Source: Fratercula arctica | Lineage: Eukaryota > Chordata > Aves > Charadriiformes > Alcidae | DNA length: 64,000 bases | Assembly: GCA_947846985.1 (NCBI GenBank) | Contig: CANTUZ010000006.1 | Span: 45,367,707 to 45,431,706, forward strand | Reading direction: 5' to 3' | Shown here: in pieces, positions 48,873 through 62,000 of the stretch | How positions within the stretch are numbered: position 1 is the stretch's first letter | Layout of the letters: each line of letters starts with the position of its first letter | Notes under the pieces: model-generated | Databases searched by the model: none | Seen by the model: the letters and a program-made list of their open reading frames with translations, nothing else | Told to the model about the DNA's origin: nothing | Translations under genes and position numbers: made by a program

Positions 48873-51067
48873 TTTTTTTCTTCCCCCTGCCCCTTCTGTT
48901 TAAAGCTCATTCCTTCAAGTGCTTCACATGAGGACGTCAGCAGCTGTTCCATGGTGGAGCTGTTACAAATGTGCTTGCCAACAAGTAGGCCTGAATTTGT
49001 CTAAAGACCATTTGGCTCGGGGTTTGCAGGCCATGGAAAAGACACCTCTCTCCTTGGCTCTTTGCAGGGTGACTCTGGTGTAAGCTGAAGGTGTTACAGG
49101 GTTGTTCTAACTAAATCCCCCTTCAGACTCATCAGTCCCTCTGTGATTTTAGTTTACACACCTTGAAAATCATAATATCTTCTGTCCCTTCCTTATCATC
49201 ATACAGAAAGCAGCAAATAAATTTGTAATTGCGTTCGCTGATTTTTATACCAATGAGGGAAATTTCCATCCACCTACAGTCATCATTTGGTGTCCATGGT
49301 GTGCCCAAGCCAGCAAATGCAGGCTTCTTAAATCCAGGGTGATGTTCCCCAAAGCATCTAAGGATTTGAATTTTGACAACCTCTCTCCTGTACATTAATC
49401 CTATGGTATTTCGATTGCTTTCAGAGGGACTAGTCATGCAGTGAAGAGCTGCTTGTTGTTAATTAAAAAAAGTCTAGCCTGGACATTTTAGACCTCCTCT
49501 GTTTCCCTCATTGAGGGGAGGTAAGGAAAAGATGGTAGCCCAATGTATTTACATATTATTTAACATTTAGTTAATTCCTTTCATTCACTGAAAACGGTCA
49601 TGAAAGTAATTGTTCTTGGCTATATTAACTCACTGTATCCTGGATTCTCACTCGTTACAGAGGAAGTTTTACATGATGAAAGATCTGGCAGCTTTCTATG
49701 AACCAGAATGCGTCATTCATACCTAAGCCAATAGTAAATCCCCATCCACTAGGACAGTTTTCAAATGAATTCACAGTGACTAATTGTAAGGTGTTTCTTC
49801 CCTGATTCTAGAAGAATATTACCAGAAAAACGTTTTATAATCTAGTCAGACTTCTGCCAACGTAGCAGAACCAATAAGCAAGCTTTTGCAAGATTACAAT
49901 GCCTTCTCCTTCCACGGGAAAAACATAGAAGGACCATCAATGCCCAATTTTGTGGTAGTCAAAGACTTAGATTAATTGCTGAAGGATTATGTTTCTTTTA
50001 AAAAAAATCACATCTGAATCTAAGAAAGATTTAAAGAGGCCTTTGAATAATGAAGAAAACCGTTGAAATTAAAGAAACCCAATGGCTTTTATTTTATTGC
50101 AAACATATTTTAAGACTTGACAACAGTTGCAGTGTTCCCCTAATTTTTGCTATAAAAGGGAAGTAAACCAACAGTTTATTGTAGCAATACTTCACACTGC
50201 CCTACTTCTGTAAATTGTCTTGAAGCTCTAGGGTAAGGATGGAACATTCATGTTTTTAAATTGGATACAAAAGCAGTTTCTATGCTGCGGCTGCTGTAGC
50301 ATAAATTGCCACACAGAGACTACCAGATATATCTAAACATACTGATGCTCAGCAAATTGTGAACATTTTTTTTTGCCTTGCTTTACCTGCAATGCTTATA
50401 GTTTGTGCTCCTTTTAAATGCTTTCTAATGTTTGGAAGGTATAACGCACACCTTGAAATGTTTCCTACTTGTAGGAGGTTGCATAATTCTCCTTGAAACA
50501 GAACAAAAACTATATCTGGGCTGTCCTGAAGTTTTAAAATGCTTTAGCATAACTAATTTATAATATAAATTGGCTGACCAGCGTGAACCTGGATCCTACG
50601 CTGCAATTTTTTATGAGGACATAATGTTCTACCCACAATAATGGAGAGAAAATAGTACTTATTAAACTTTCATTTGAGAGCAGCGGTGGGTCATGTACCG
50701 TGTCACAGAGGTGGTGTGCTCTCCAGACCCCACAAAGGAGGGACTAAAGGGTGGCCTTGCTTCATACAGTCTTGGACAGGTAATAAGAGGTTGATGTATT
50801 TGGCATGCTGGTGGTGTAGTGGCCCCACAGACACCTAGCGGGAGCTGTGGCAGTGTCTGGAAAAAGGTCCCGGGACTGCTTGGAAAGCAGCTGAACACTT
50901 TGCAGGTGGTGGGAGGCTGCTCATATCTGTTGAATATTCCAGATGGCATCTGTAATAATTACATTTAGTGAGATGGCTAGGAAGGGAACTGTGCCATTAA
51001 GAAGCCCTTGTGAAAGCCATTTGAACCAACTGCTGTATTTCGCAGACAAGTACATAATGTGATACTG

Positions 51068-51124
51068 AGCAATTAGACATTGAATTAGCAATTAGACATT
51101 GAATTTGCAATTAGATATCGAATC
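51068..51124. repeat. 19-bp tandem repeat, three copies
   Basis: AGCAATTAGACATTGAATT at 51068-51086 and 51087-51105 are identical; the third copy (51106-51124) differs at four positions. Confidence 0.93.
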
Positions 51125-54026
51125 GAGTGGATCTCTGATGTAGATACCAACTGTCTCTGGAAACTCCTTCCTTGCTTGTACCTTCATTACGCTTCCTTTG
51201 TTCGTTACAGAATAGACTCCTACATTCTATGTAGGAAGGAAAAAAAAACAAAACAAAACACCATTTTAAGGCTATTAAGTGTTAATGATCAGATTGTAAG
51301 GTTCTATTACTTTTTTTATTTATTTATTTTAAAATATGCAGTGCATGAGAGCAAGACGAGCAGCACAACTTCTACAGCGGTATCTTTGAGAAGTCTGGAT
51401 GAGGTTAGCAGGAGGCTATTTGCAAGAATAGCAATGTAGCCTTTGCATTCACAAAGGGTAGGAAGGCCCGTTCTTAACTGCAAGATTAGCAATGCAATCA
51501 TCTGATATTTCAAATAATATGGGAGATCTGAAACACGAAAACAAATTAAGACTTGCTATGGATGAGAAAACACTACCTGAAAATATGTATGTCTTTAGAG
51601 CTTAGCTACAGCGACAGATGCTGCGTCTGAAAAAAGGTATTTACAAGATGTACAAAGCTGCCTCTGCTTATTTGTGCATGTAGACATTTCTTCTCTTAAA
51701 AGTTAATTTGTAATTATTGGGAGTTTTATAGCAATTTGGAGGTAAGATGCAATGTCAAACAACTTTGTCTTGTTTGTGAAATTAGCAAATATATCAATGT
51801 CTAATTGGCCGTGGTTTATAAAGAGAATAATTTTGAAAGTAACATAGCATGTTCTTATTTGATTGTAGTGTTTGGGTACTAGATTTCTATTTATCTTATT
51901 TCCAACTGATGTAATGAAACTTTGGATTTGTTCTAATGGGAAAAATGGTGGTTTTCTTTACTGCTGTTCTCTTGCCTTAGGAAAAAACCTGACAAACATG
52001 TCTATCATCCTGTTCAGTTCAGAAAACACAGCGAAATCTGGATGCAGTCGAAACTCATATTTTTTTTGAGGTAGCAAACATAATTTCCATATATCCAGAC
52101 TAGTAGCTAGTTTTAAAGTCCATGTTAAATTTACAGCAAAATGTTCAGATTACTATCTGGATTTTAAACAACTGCACTTCAGTCCTTTGAAATCAACTGC
52201 AATTTCATCCCAGTGGGTAGAATTAAGTATGTACATTATTCATAGTATTATGTATCATTTTGCGTATTTTTCCCAGCCACCTCCAGCCATTCTTCCTGGG
52301 TATTTACTTTTGGTTTTGTCAGCTCCAACATTTGCCGTTTTCCTAACTGGCCTATAAGGTAGAAAGGAGAAGGCAGTCAAGGTTGCTGAATGCAATCAGC
52401 CGTTTTCTAAGCAGGGCCTGATGGGTTTTCTTAATCTACATTTTTAAAATTATAATTTGCTCTGTGAAGAAATCTTCGTTGTCCCTGATATTAATACTGT
52501 TCAAAAAATTATTTCCAACAAGACTGAAAATCTTGAGATAATATTAATAATTGGATTCTCTCTTGGACTCTCTTCTAGAAAAGATGGAGGAGGTAGAGCT
52601 ACAATGCTTTGAACCTCAAGGCTGGATCTGAAGTGGAAGTTGCTGTGGCGGGTGCAGCTTTTGTCATCCTTGCAAAAGACGAGGGATACAGGAGAGAAAG
52701 GGTGAGGAGGTAAGATGCCTAAAAATCAAACTTTAAATATACTACCTGGTTTTGTGATTTATTATTTTTTTTTTCAATATTAGAATGATTTCTCCTTGAT
52801 ATTGGATGCATCGTAGAAAAACATGTTCACACAGACACTCCACTTGTCTAGAAGATGATAACAGCATTTTGACCTTTTATCTTTGTTGGGAATTTCACTA
52901 GATAGATGTCCTCATATCTTTGTGATAATCGGGTATCAAATATATGTTGTTATCTAATCTTGGCTGGATAAAATAGACAGAATGCAGGGGAGTAAGGTTT
53001 TACTTGCAGAAAAAAACCTGGCTAGGCAATGGTCTATCATCCCATGCTTGCCACAAGACGGGCATTTTTCACAAAGCTTGTGTGAGGGAGGATAAGATTT
53101 ATACTTACGAGTATTATTCAGATGTAGATTTCATGAGAGATTAAGTGGATATAACAAATGTGGGAATTTCTGTTCATAAAATGATGATTCCTATCTATTT
53201 GTCCCTAACACAACAGGAATTCCCAGAGACTCAAATGCTATATTAAAGCTCATTCTCGAGCTATTGGAAGTTAATTTCCAAGTTTTGGATGACCCTAGGT
53301 TGTAAGGTGGGCTATGGGAAAATTGGGATTTTCCCTCTCTCTGGACTTCAGCTTGAGACAAAGTATTTTCTGATCTCTCTGCACAGTGGGAGCTGAATAC
53401 TGAAGTAGATTTGACCCCCATAGTCCTCAGGAAGAAGAATTCTACATTTCCAGGATAGCAGAGGGCACACAGATGGTGCTGAGATTATACCTGGCTGTTA
53501 ATCCAATGGGAGTGCAGAGAGGTGGTGTATCTCTGTGAAGTTTGTCTCCTTCATTTATATGTTGTAGGCAGCTATAAAATTCCTGTGCTGTTTTAGTTGA
53601 TGCTTTCTAAATAATATCTAAGAAGCAGTTGGCCCATAGAGAGGTAATTTTATGTTTTACTTTAAGTGTGTATCATTTTATCTATCGGTCGTGACATTGA
53701 TTTATATATTATGCCAAAAATAGAAAGTCTGTTGTGTGCAACATTGCACACAAAACCACTCAGTTCAAGCACTCCTTAGCTTGTAAAGTTACTCATGGGA
53801 TTTTAAATTGCCTCACGTGCTTTTTTTGCTCTTTGACATTACCTTTCCTTACAATATAACTTACTATTTTTTTCCCACCATATCCTGACACCTTCAATTG
53901 ATGTGGTTCTCACTGCTCTCTAACAAATAGGCATAAAATATTGCATCTCATACTTGCTTTTTAGTGCATAAATTGCCATTGTTTGTTGCATATTCTTCAA
54001 AATGAGGTGGTTATTCCTAAATAGAT

Positions 54027-54037
54027 GGGGGGGGGGG
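54027..54037. repeat. Poly-G run (11 G)
   Basis: Eleven consecutive G, unusual in this AT-rich region and a possible length-error site. Confidence 0.9.
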
Positions 54038-56917
54038 ATTAGTCATTACATGAGCTAACACTAGTTGCTGCCCTTGAGGTGTCATGGCCCATCCGTTGCC
54101 CAAAAAAAAAGCTCTGTTGACTTGTAGCATGCCTGTTTGAGCATCCACAACGCAAATTTACTTTCTGTCCCTCTGGCAAAAGAGAAACACCTTTTGAGAG
54201 TTTTTTTTTGTCAGCATAAAATACGTGCTCTTTCACATGCGTGTGCACATATATACACACAGACACAGAGAACAGTTTACTAACCTGGGGCACTTGGGCA
54301 TCTCCTTAGTGGTACGTGCAGAGCTGGCCAAACACAGCCAGCTTGGGGTGACTAGACATAGGAGGAACTACAAATTGGATGTTTCTGTGTCTCAGCCTGC
54401 AAGCAATATAACCTCACGAGCAGTCGCAGCGGCTCTACTGGATAAGGCTCCGTACAGAACACGGACAAGGAAATGGGGGGTTCAATATCTCCTTTACAAT
54501 TTAAAGAAGGACCTGGGATAAGGAAAAAAAAAAAAAATTCATCCCTCCCTTTATCTTGTTTATAACCAGATTCCTGTTTCCCTGTTTAATACTCGGCTAC
54601 CGGCCTATAACTTGCAGGAGATGGGGGTGGGGTGGGGGGGAGGAGAACAAAGTAATGTGTGACTTGACAGGAGGCTGGAAAGAGGGAAGGATGTGTGCTT
54701 TGCTGACAATTTAACATTAGAAAACCTAAGTGGAAAACTGTTATCTTGCCTGTGAACCTGCCGTGAAGGGTGACGTGAAGTGGCAGATGGATCACTGCTA
54801 TTTGCTAAACAAATAAGAGCGCTAAAACTCAGGAATAAGTGGCCTGGTTGTAGTTTTCATAGAGCTGCTTGTTGCAGTGGCTAAATATCTTTTACTTCTC
54901 TACTTCAGTTGCCCCTAATTAGCCCTTTCTGTCATTTTGCAAAGGTTTGTTTCACCTTGTATCTCTACAGGTATCTATCTTCCGTGGTTTTTTGTTTGTG
55001 TTTTTTTTTTTTTTTTAGTGCCTCTGAAGTTTTGGTAGTTATACCTCTGCAAAGCACAGGGTCGCTGCCTCCCTTCTCCCTCTCTCCTTTCTCTCTTTAC
55101 CTCCCCCATCCTTCCCTCCTTTCAACAGCTGCTAACTTCCACTTCTCTGTTCCATTTACCCCCGCTCTTCCCAATTTTTGCCGCTCTTTGGTCCTGTTCA
55201 CCATCTTTATTCCTAATCCCTCCCAGCTTTGCTATTCCTGCACCTCCCTTTAACTCCCAGCAGGAATTTCCCACGCTTCTCAGGTGAGCGGGAGGAGCAG
55301 GGAGAGCCCCTTGTTTTGTTTTGTGCCTCTTACGGCAGTGGGCCTGCCAACAAGAGCTTACTGTTGCAGGAAAAATCCCGATCGGGTGCTGCAGTAGAGT
55401 GCTCGTTTTGATCGTGAGCGGTGTAATTAGTAAATCGGAGGTGAGAGAGGGGGCAGCATGGAGAGTGGAAATGAACTGTCAGATGCATTAGCATCTTGTC
55501 TAGATTACTGACAAGCATCTGTGCGCACGCTGGGACTTTAGAAGCTTGTTATGGAGCAAAATTTGGATTTGGGAGATATTTTTCTGAGGGTTTTCCTACA
55601 TTAAAAAGAACAGTATAACATTAAAGAATCCCATCTTATCTTCCCATGCCTGGAAATACTAACTTAAAAGGTCCTAGAATTAGCAGTTGGCACCATTCCT
55701 GACTAATGTTGCAATAATGCAACGTGACTAATTTGGTTTCCTGCATCGTACTGCTACATTGCTTCTGGTCAGGAACATAGTCCAGCTGAAATTGGCTCTA
55801 AGTAGTATTGAATCACGTGGTGTGGGTATCTTTTTATCTATATAGTTATAGCTGTATCCATATCTATATTTACAACTCATTCCAATGCATAAAAGTGGTG
55901 TTTCTTCATAAAACAGCACTGAAAACAGTTTCCCCTTTAAACTCAAAAATATTTGAGGTATTTTAGAAACAAGATACTCCTGCCCTGACCTCCAAGTTTC
56001 AACCTCACTTAGAAAATACCCCTTAATGATGTGGTTTGCAACATTAAAACCAGATGACAGTGAGGCCTTCCAGTAAAAAATTCCAGGCAACCACAACTGC
56101 AAGTGACCCATGGGAGCAAATGATAAAATGCTTTTGAACTCTGTGCTACCATCCGGTGGCTTATTACTACGTGTCGCCTTAGATATTTCTCCTGTACTTA
56201 GTGTGGCAATTAATAAAAATCCTTATATAAAGGTAATGAGGTGTCAACTTCATTTCCAGTTAAGACTGTCTGTTGATTAAAAACTACTTTACAATGACAT
56301 TAAGCTGCAAAGAACAAGTCAAAAAAAAAAAAACATAAGCCCAAGACAGGCACTGTCAGTCCCCATAGATTTAAATTTAATTAAATGAGAGAACTGCAGG
56401 GCTTCTTGTGTTCACAGTGAAGATTCCCAGAGCTGTCCCACGAACGGTATTCAGTTATTGCAAGTCATGAGCTCAGTTTGGAATATTGTTTTATCATTAA
56501 TGCTGCCAGTCTTTCCCCATTAGGACTAGTAACTAAAATGCCATGCTGCCGCAATGAAAGTAAAAGGCCTTGGCCTCGTACTAAATGTGTCCTGGGGATG
56601 CAGCTTTTGCAATCACACCAGTTTATCCATTTATTAGCACAGTGAGCCAGTTGTTTCGGACGTGAAATTCAACACTGAAGTGGTGCTATTTTGAGAGGTG
56701 TCGACCACCTGCTCCTGGCTGCAATTGAGCCTTTTATTTCGTAACACCTAAAGTGTGGTGTTATCTCCCTTTAAAACCAGACCTCTGCAGGATGTCTTGG
56801 ACCCATGGCTGCATGGAGCAATGCCCTCTGCGGGTGCCTGCATCCCCCAGGCAACATGGAAAAATGCTACATGCAATCCCAGTTAATCTGATATTTTTCC
56901 CACAAAGTATGAGAAAT

Positions 56918-56941
56918 AGAACCGGACCAATGTCCGGTTCT
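56918..56941. repeat. Perfect 10-bp stem, 4-nt loop hairpin
   Basis: AGAACCGGAC at 56918-56927 is exactly reverse-complemented at 56932-56941, with loop CAAT. Confidence 0.9.
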
Positions 56942-59062
56942 GCTTTGAACTATAGAATTATTCATCTGACATTTTGTCTTGTCTATCTACCACCACCATC
57001 AAGTCAAATATATCACCTTCCAGCCTAGTTCTCTTTTTTTTTTCTTTTTTTCATTTTAGCTTTAATATTTGTGGGTTTTCTGTTCCCAAAGATAAATTAG
57101 GAAATAAGCCTGTAGACAAAGCTGATGTACTGTATGATGGCAGTAATGTACGAAGATGAACATGAAAATGTCATCGGCACCATTGCCTGGACATGTTCTT
57201 GTTAATGTTTTTTTTTTTCAGAAGACCAGCTTATAGTGTTGGGGAGAGAAATAAAAAGATGCCGAGGAGATGGGAAGAGAGAAAAGAGGGGGACTCAGAG
57301 CTGCACAAACATACGTCCCCAGTGCCTCTTACTTGCTCCAAAAAAGGGCTTTGTTGCCTTCGTAATTGCTGAATTTTTTAAACCGGCCTGGTCTGTGTGT
57401 CCTTTCAAGCAAACACTGTGACTTTTTGAGATTAAAGGCCAAACCATGTGTTCATGAATTTTAATGTAAACAAAATCAGCTTTTTTCCCAGTTTTTAAGA
57501 TCTCTCTTTACTTTGTTGTGTGGGGTGAGGGGCGAAGGAGCAAAACAGCCAAAGGGTAAGCTGCAGCATGCTGGTACATATGTTTTCATCTCCAGCTGAA
57601 TCTTATCCTCCATGCTCTAAAGAGATCACATTTACAACAAAGACCTGAGAGACCGAGACCAAGTAAGTACCTGGAGCACAGTTTTTCCACACCTCTAACA
57701 GAAAAAGAATATGAAACGAGATTAGCCCTTCTGCCTCTTCACAGGTTTCTCTGAATTAACTGAAGTAAATGCTTCTACCGCAACAATAATCATTAATAAT
57801 ATTATTCGTTTGCAAAGCATTTTGCACATATTCTTCTTAATTCCACTGAAGTAGCTAAACATTTCGGTCTCTCTTTTGTTACTTGGGCAGAAGCACAGAG
57901 AAGGCAGAGCTGGCTCCTTGCTCTGCAGCAATGTATTGACAGCGCGGTAGCTCCAGCTCCATACCAATTAACCTCAACAAATATTCAGGCCAAGGTGACC
58001 TGTCAGAGGAGTTCAAAAAGGAGTCTTGCAAAGTAGCATCTGAAGAAAGTAACAGCCGTGTTTTCTTACATCGTTTCTGTCCTGTGGATTCCCCAGTCGC
58101 AGAAGTGTATGTGTTCCTAGCACAGTTATTTCAAAGGAGAGCTGATTTTGCAGGGCGCCTCCCATCCCCAAATTTTTACTTTTGACTCTCTCCTGCTAAA
58201 CTAATGATGCTGATGCACCAAAAATGCCATCTGCCACTTCTGAACTGACACCTGCCCCACACGTAATTTTGAGCATCTCATATGGTAATGCCAAAGAGAC
58301 GTTGGGGCTTTTTAATCTCCACCATCCATCTCTTTCTCAATCCAACTCAAACATAGCATCTCTTCTAGTTAGATATTCCTGTACGTATATCTCTATATAG
58401 CTACAGCAGCATCTAGAGATACGCTCTGGGAATTAAAAATGCAGACTCTATGAATAATTTTGGGAAGGAGCATAACTCCTATTACTTCACAACTTCACTT
58501 TAAAACCTGCAAGACAAGAAGTATCTTCAATTTATTTTACCACTGTAATTTAAGGGTACATATATTTTTCTTATTTAAAACCAGAAGCCTGGATGAATAA
58601 CTACACTTTAAGGTATAGTTGCTCTAAAATATAAGGAATCGTGCGACTGGTTTTGTTACCTGCAGTATAGTGGCCCTGAAGCTTCTAAATTGTAATAAAC
58701 ATTATACTTTCTTATAATACATTGAAATAATGTTACTATTATGAAAAATTGTGTTCGTGTCACCAAAAGGCAACTGCGTTAATGTTTGGCCCCTTTGCAC
58801 TGAAAATGCTTGTTCCAGGCTGAAGTTTTCCAACAGACGACAGTGCTGTGACAACAGCTTTAAGTCCTTTTTCACAATCTTCTACCTCCATCTCTTCAGC
58901 TATTCTTATTTTGGTCCAAATTCCACTTGACGCAACCCACCGACTGAAATACGCCGAACTCCAGAAGGACGCTGCCTTGGCTCAGCGTCCCGCTGAGATG
59001 AAGCTTTTGTTTTCAGCCGCGCGTTACCTTGCGCAGCACTTGCTCACTCTGCTGCATCTCTC

Positions 59063-59085
59063 GTGTGTGTGTGTGTGTGTGTGTG
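59063..59085. repeat. (GT)n microsatellite
   Basis: GT dinucleotide run of about 23 bases immediately after a CpG-rich pocket. Confidence 0.95.
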
Positions 59086-62000
59086 CTGGAAAAGCCACTC
59101 CAATGATTTGTAACGAGTTCAGCTGAATGCCTCTCTGCCGAGGATCAGGCTACGCCGCATGGCACTGCAGTACGAAATTCAGGCTCTCAACAAGGCAATA
59201 TGTGGCGTATGATCAGTCCTCTGCAAAAGGACCACTCGAGAGCACAAAACTCTCTCCACTCCCATGACTCAGTACCAGCACAACAGGACTACTTCTTACA
59301 GTTGTTTTTTTGGGGTGTTTTTTTTTTTTTTTTCAATCACTGCTTGGAATTTCTGTGCTGTATCTTAATAGCTAAAAGTTAAGATTACCCACATACGCTC
59401 CTGACTTCTGTCCACCATCTTCCTCACAACACAGTAATATATATTTTTGTTACCATATCTAACATAGGCAAAAATTATCCTTGTTTCTCCATTATCCACA
59501 TGTTTTGTCCAGGCTCAGCCATGTTTGCCCATAGCGAAATGCAAATGCTCAAGAAGGAGGCGGTAGACTCCAAAATGTCCAGGTCATATGGAGACAGCAG
59601 GGGTGAGGATGCACAGGAGCCCCGGTGTAGCTGGGATGCAGCATCTGGATCCTGTAGCCCTCGTTGCATTGTGTGGCTGCTGAGATGTGGGAGCAACCCA
59701 ATTTTGGGGTATTAGATATAGAACTTGCTAGATATTTAAAGTTTCGGACCTGAAGTATCAAAATGATTTTTTTTTGCTGTTCTAAACAGGCTTAGAAGAG
59801 GGAATTTCAATTCCCATCCCCCTCCCTTTCCATGGAGGGGATTATTTTAGTTCTGTGAAGCTGATATGTTTAAAGTTAGTGGGGGGCGAAGGTGTTATCT
59901 GTTGTGTTGCACTTTTATATGCTGTTTGTCAGAAATGTTATACAGAATATAAATAAGTCTAATGATAAAAAGACATTGTAAAACAAACAAACATACAGCA
60001 CCTGCTTTTAAATTACTTTTGGTCCTCGTTCCTGACACAAATAATGGTCAAAATGCAAAGCTCTTGCATAAATCATTTCCATTTCAATGAATCAGCCAAC
60101 GGGAAAATATTTACATCTTTGCTTGTTCTATCAGCTGCTAGATTGCACATATCATCTCAAAGCAACAGCTAAGCAAAAATCTTTTGGGAAGCTACAAAAT
60201 GATAAAGATTTTCTTGGCCAAGAGAGAAAACTGGAAGGATGAGATGCTTGAACTCTAACATCTCTCAGTGTGGCAGCACGGCAATAGCATAATGCTGAAT
60301 TGACAAAAATTATTTCCATTCAGTTCAGCAATCCAAACTATTTTGGTTCCAATTAAGCAAAAGAAAAAATGTAGAAAATTGGACAAAAAACATTGACAAA
60401 AAATACTGATTAGCTCAACTAAAAAGGCCAGGATGAAAAGGCTCAACTCCACAGGGGCAGAATTGAAAGTTGAACCTATATTTGGAAATCACAAGAACTA
60501 TGGAATAAAATAAGAGGTGGTTATGTTTATTTTGGTTTTCACTGTTCTATCTTAACTTAAAATGTTTTGATTGCAAAGTCTAGGAAAGATTACCAGCTAG
60601 AGCTTCCATTTTACTTGCCAATTGTTTAGTCCCTTTATAGGAAAAGAACCCCAGAACACACAAAAAAACCAACCCTGGCCTTTGATCTCTCATTTTCTCC
60701 ATTGAGAAACTATATAATCATTTTATAAGACAGAGCAAGTGTTCTTTTATCCCTTCATTATATGAGCTGATTCACTGTGCCAAGAGAGCGATGGAACCGC
60801 AAGTTGAAATGCAGTGTAAATTAGGAAATTGGCCTGTATTACAAATCCCTCTGAGTATCTTCCTGAAGAAGTCTGGCAATAGCCACCCAAGATATTCTGT
60901 CATGTTAGAACAGCCTAATCCTCTTCAGCTTTGAATGTCTTTTCTGTTTGCTCTTCACTTCATTGATGCAGTTATTACCCAACGGAAAGTGGCACAAGGC
61001 CTCCAGGAAGAGATGATGTGACTCAAGATGTGGTCTCGCTGCTCCTTTAGCCTCAATGGGCCCTTTGAAGGAAGCAGGGAAACAAAAACGGAGGAACATC
61101 TAGCAGGATCTATCAATCAGCCTCTCCAGAGCACATCTAAAAAATCCCACATTTTGTTAGGAATTAGCTAGTCCTATTTCAAGATGATCCTCATCCAGCT
61201 GCCATGAATGTTATGCTCCTGTTGTCTACTATGGAAATTGGATTTAGTGCAAATATCCAGCCTAAAGGAACTAAAAGAGGACTGCCATTGAAAATGCTGA
61301 TCCCTCTCTGCACTTGCTTTTTGCCGTTTGTTTTTGTATCGATCTTTTTTTTTTTTCTTATTGACAATTTGGGAATACGGGTTAGCGTTCAGCCACAACA
61401 CGTTGTATCGCAGTGTGTGCAATAAAAAAAACCCACAAGCATAAAGAGAAGTTATAAGCAGATACGTATACTATCACAACAACAATATCTAGCTCCTTTA
61501 TATCACTGTTTACCCATTGAACAAAGTGGTTTTTGCAGGGAAACCTGTTATTATTTTCAATTTTACTGCAAGACCTTGACTAAATCTTCATCTTAATCTT
61601 ATCCTTTTGTGGATTAGACCTTCCCAAGTACCAGTTTCAGACCAGCTTTATCAGAAAGTGTCTACTGCATATATAAATTCAAATGATGTTAAGGGCATTT
61701 CTTTATTAAGTTTACTGGAGCCCAATGAGAAAAGTTAATAGGACTAGCTAGGAAATAGTTTGCTCTGTTTTCAATTAACATCTTAAAACAGTAGCTTCAC
61801 ATTAACTCTTCAGTTAAAAAATGCTGGGGTTCATACTAAAATATTCCAACCAATCATCTTAATCAGTTGCGTTGATTGCTAATTTTGTGTTCTCCTTGCA
61901 AATCTTTCGCAGCCTTGGAGCTTCAAAGCAGAACACGTAGCCTGGTCTTCTGAAGCACACAGTTAAAGGAACACAGAAGTGAATGGTTATTCTTGTTTAA

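Larger units (their letters stand above)
48873..58920. other. Intergenic DNA, no gene recognised
   Basis: About 10 kb with no supported gene. Holds a 19-bp tandem repeat (51068-51124), a G run (54027-54037), a T run (55001-55016) and a perfect hairpin (56918-56941). The longest chance frames (49132-49437 and 55728-56111, both minus) match nothing that I recognise. Confidence 0.55.

Noticed and set aside
54909..55253. 114-codon plus-strand frame rich in F, S, L and P
   Set aside because: It comes from a pyrimidine-rich low-complexity stretch, not a protein gene.
55728..56111. 127-codon minus-strand frame
   Set aside because: No domain, signal or family resemblance; length is within chance for AT-rich DNA of this size.
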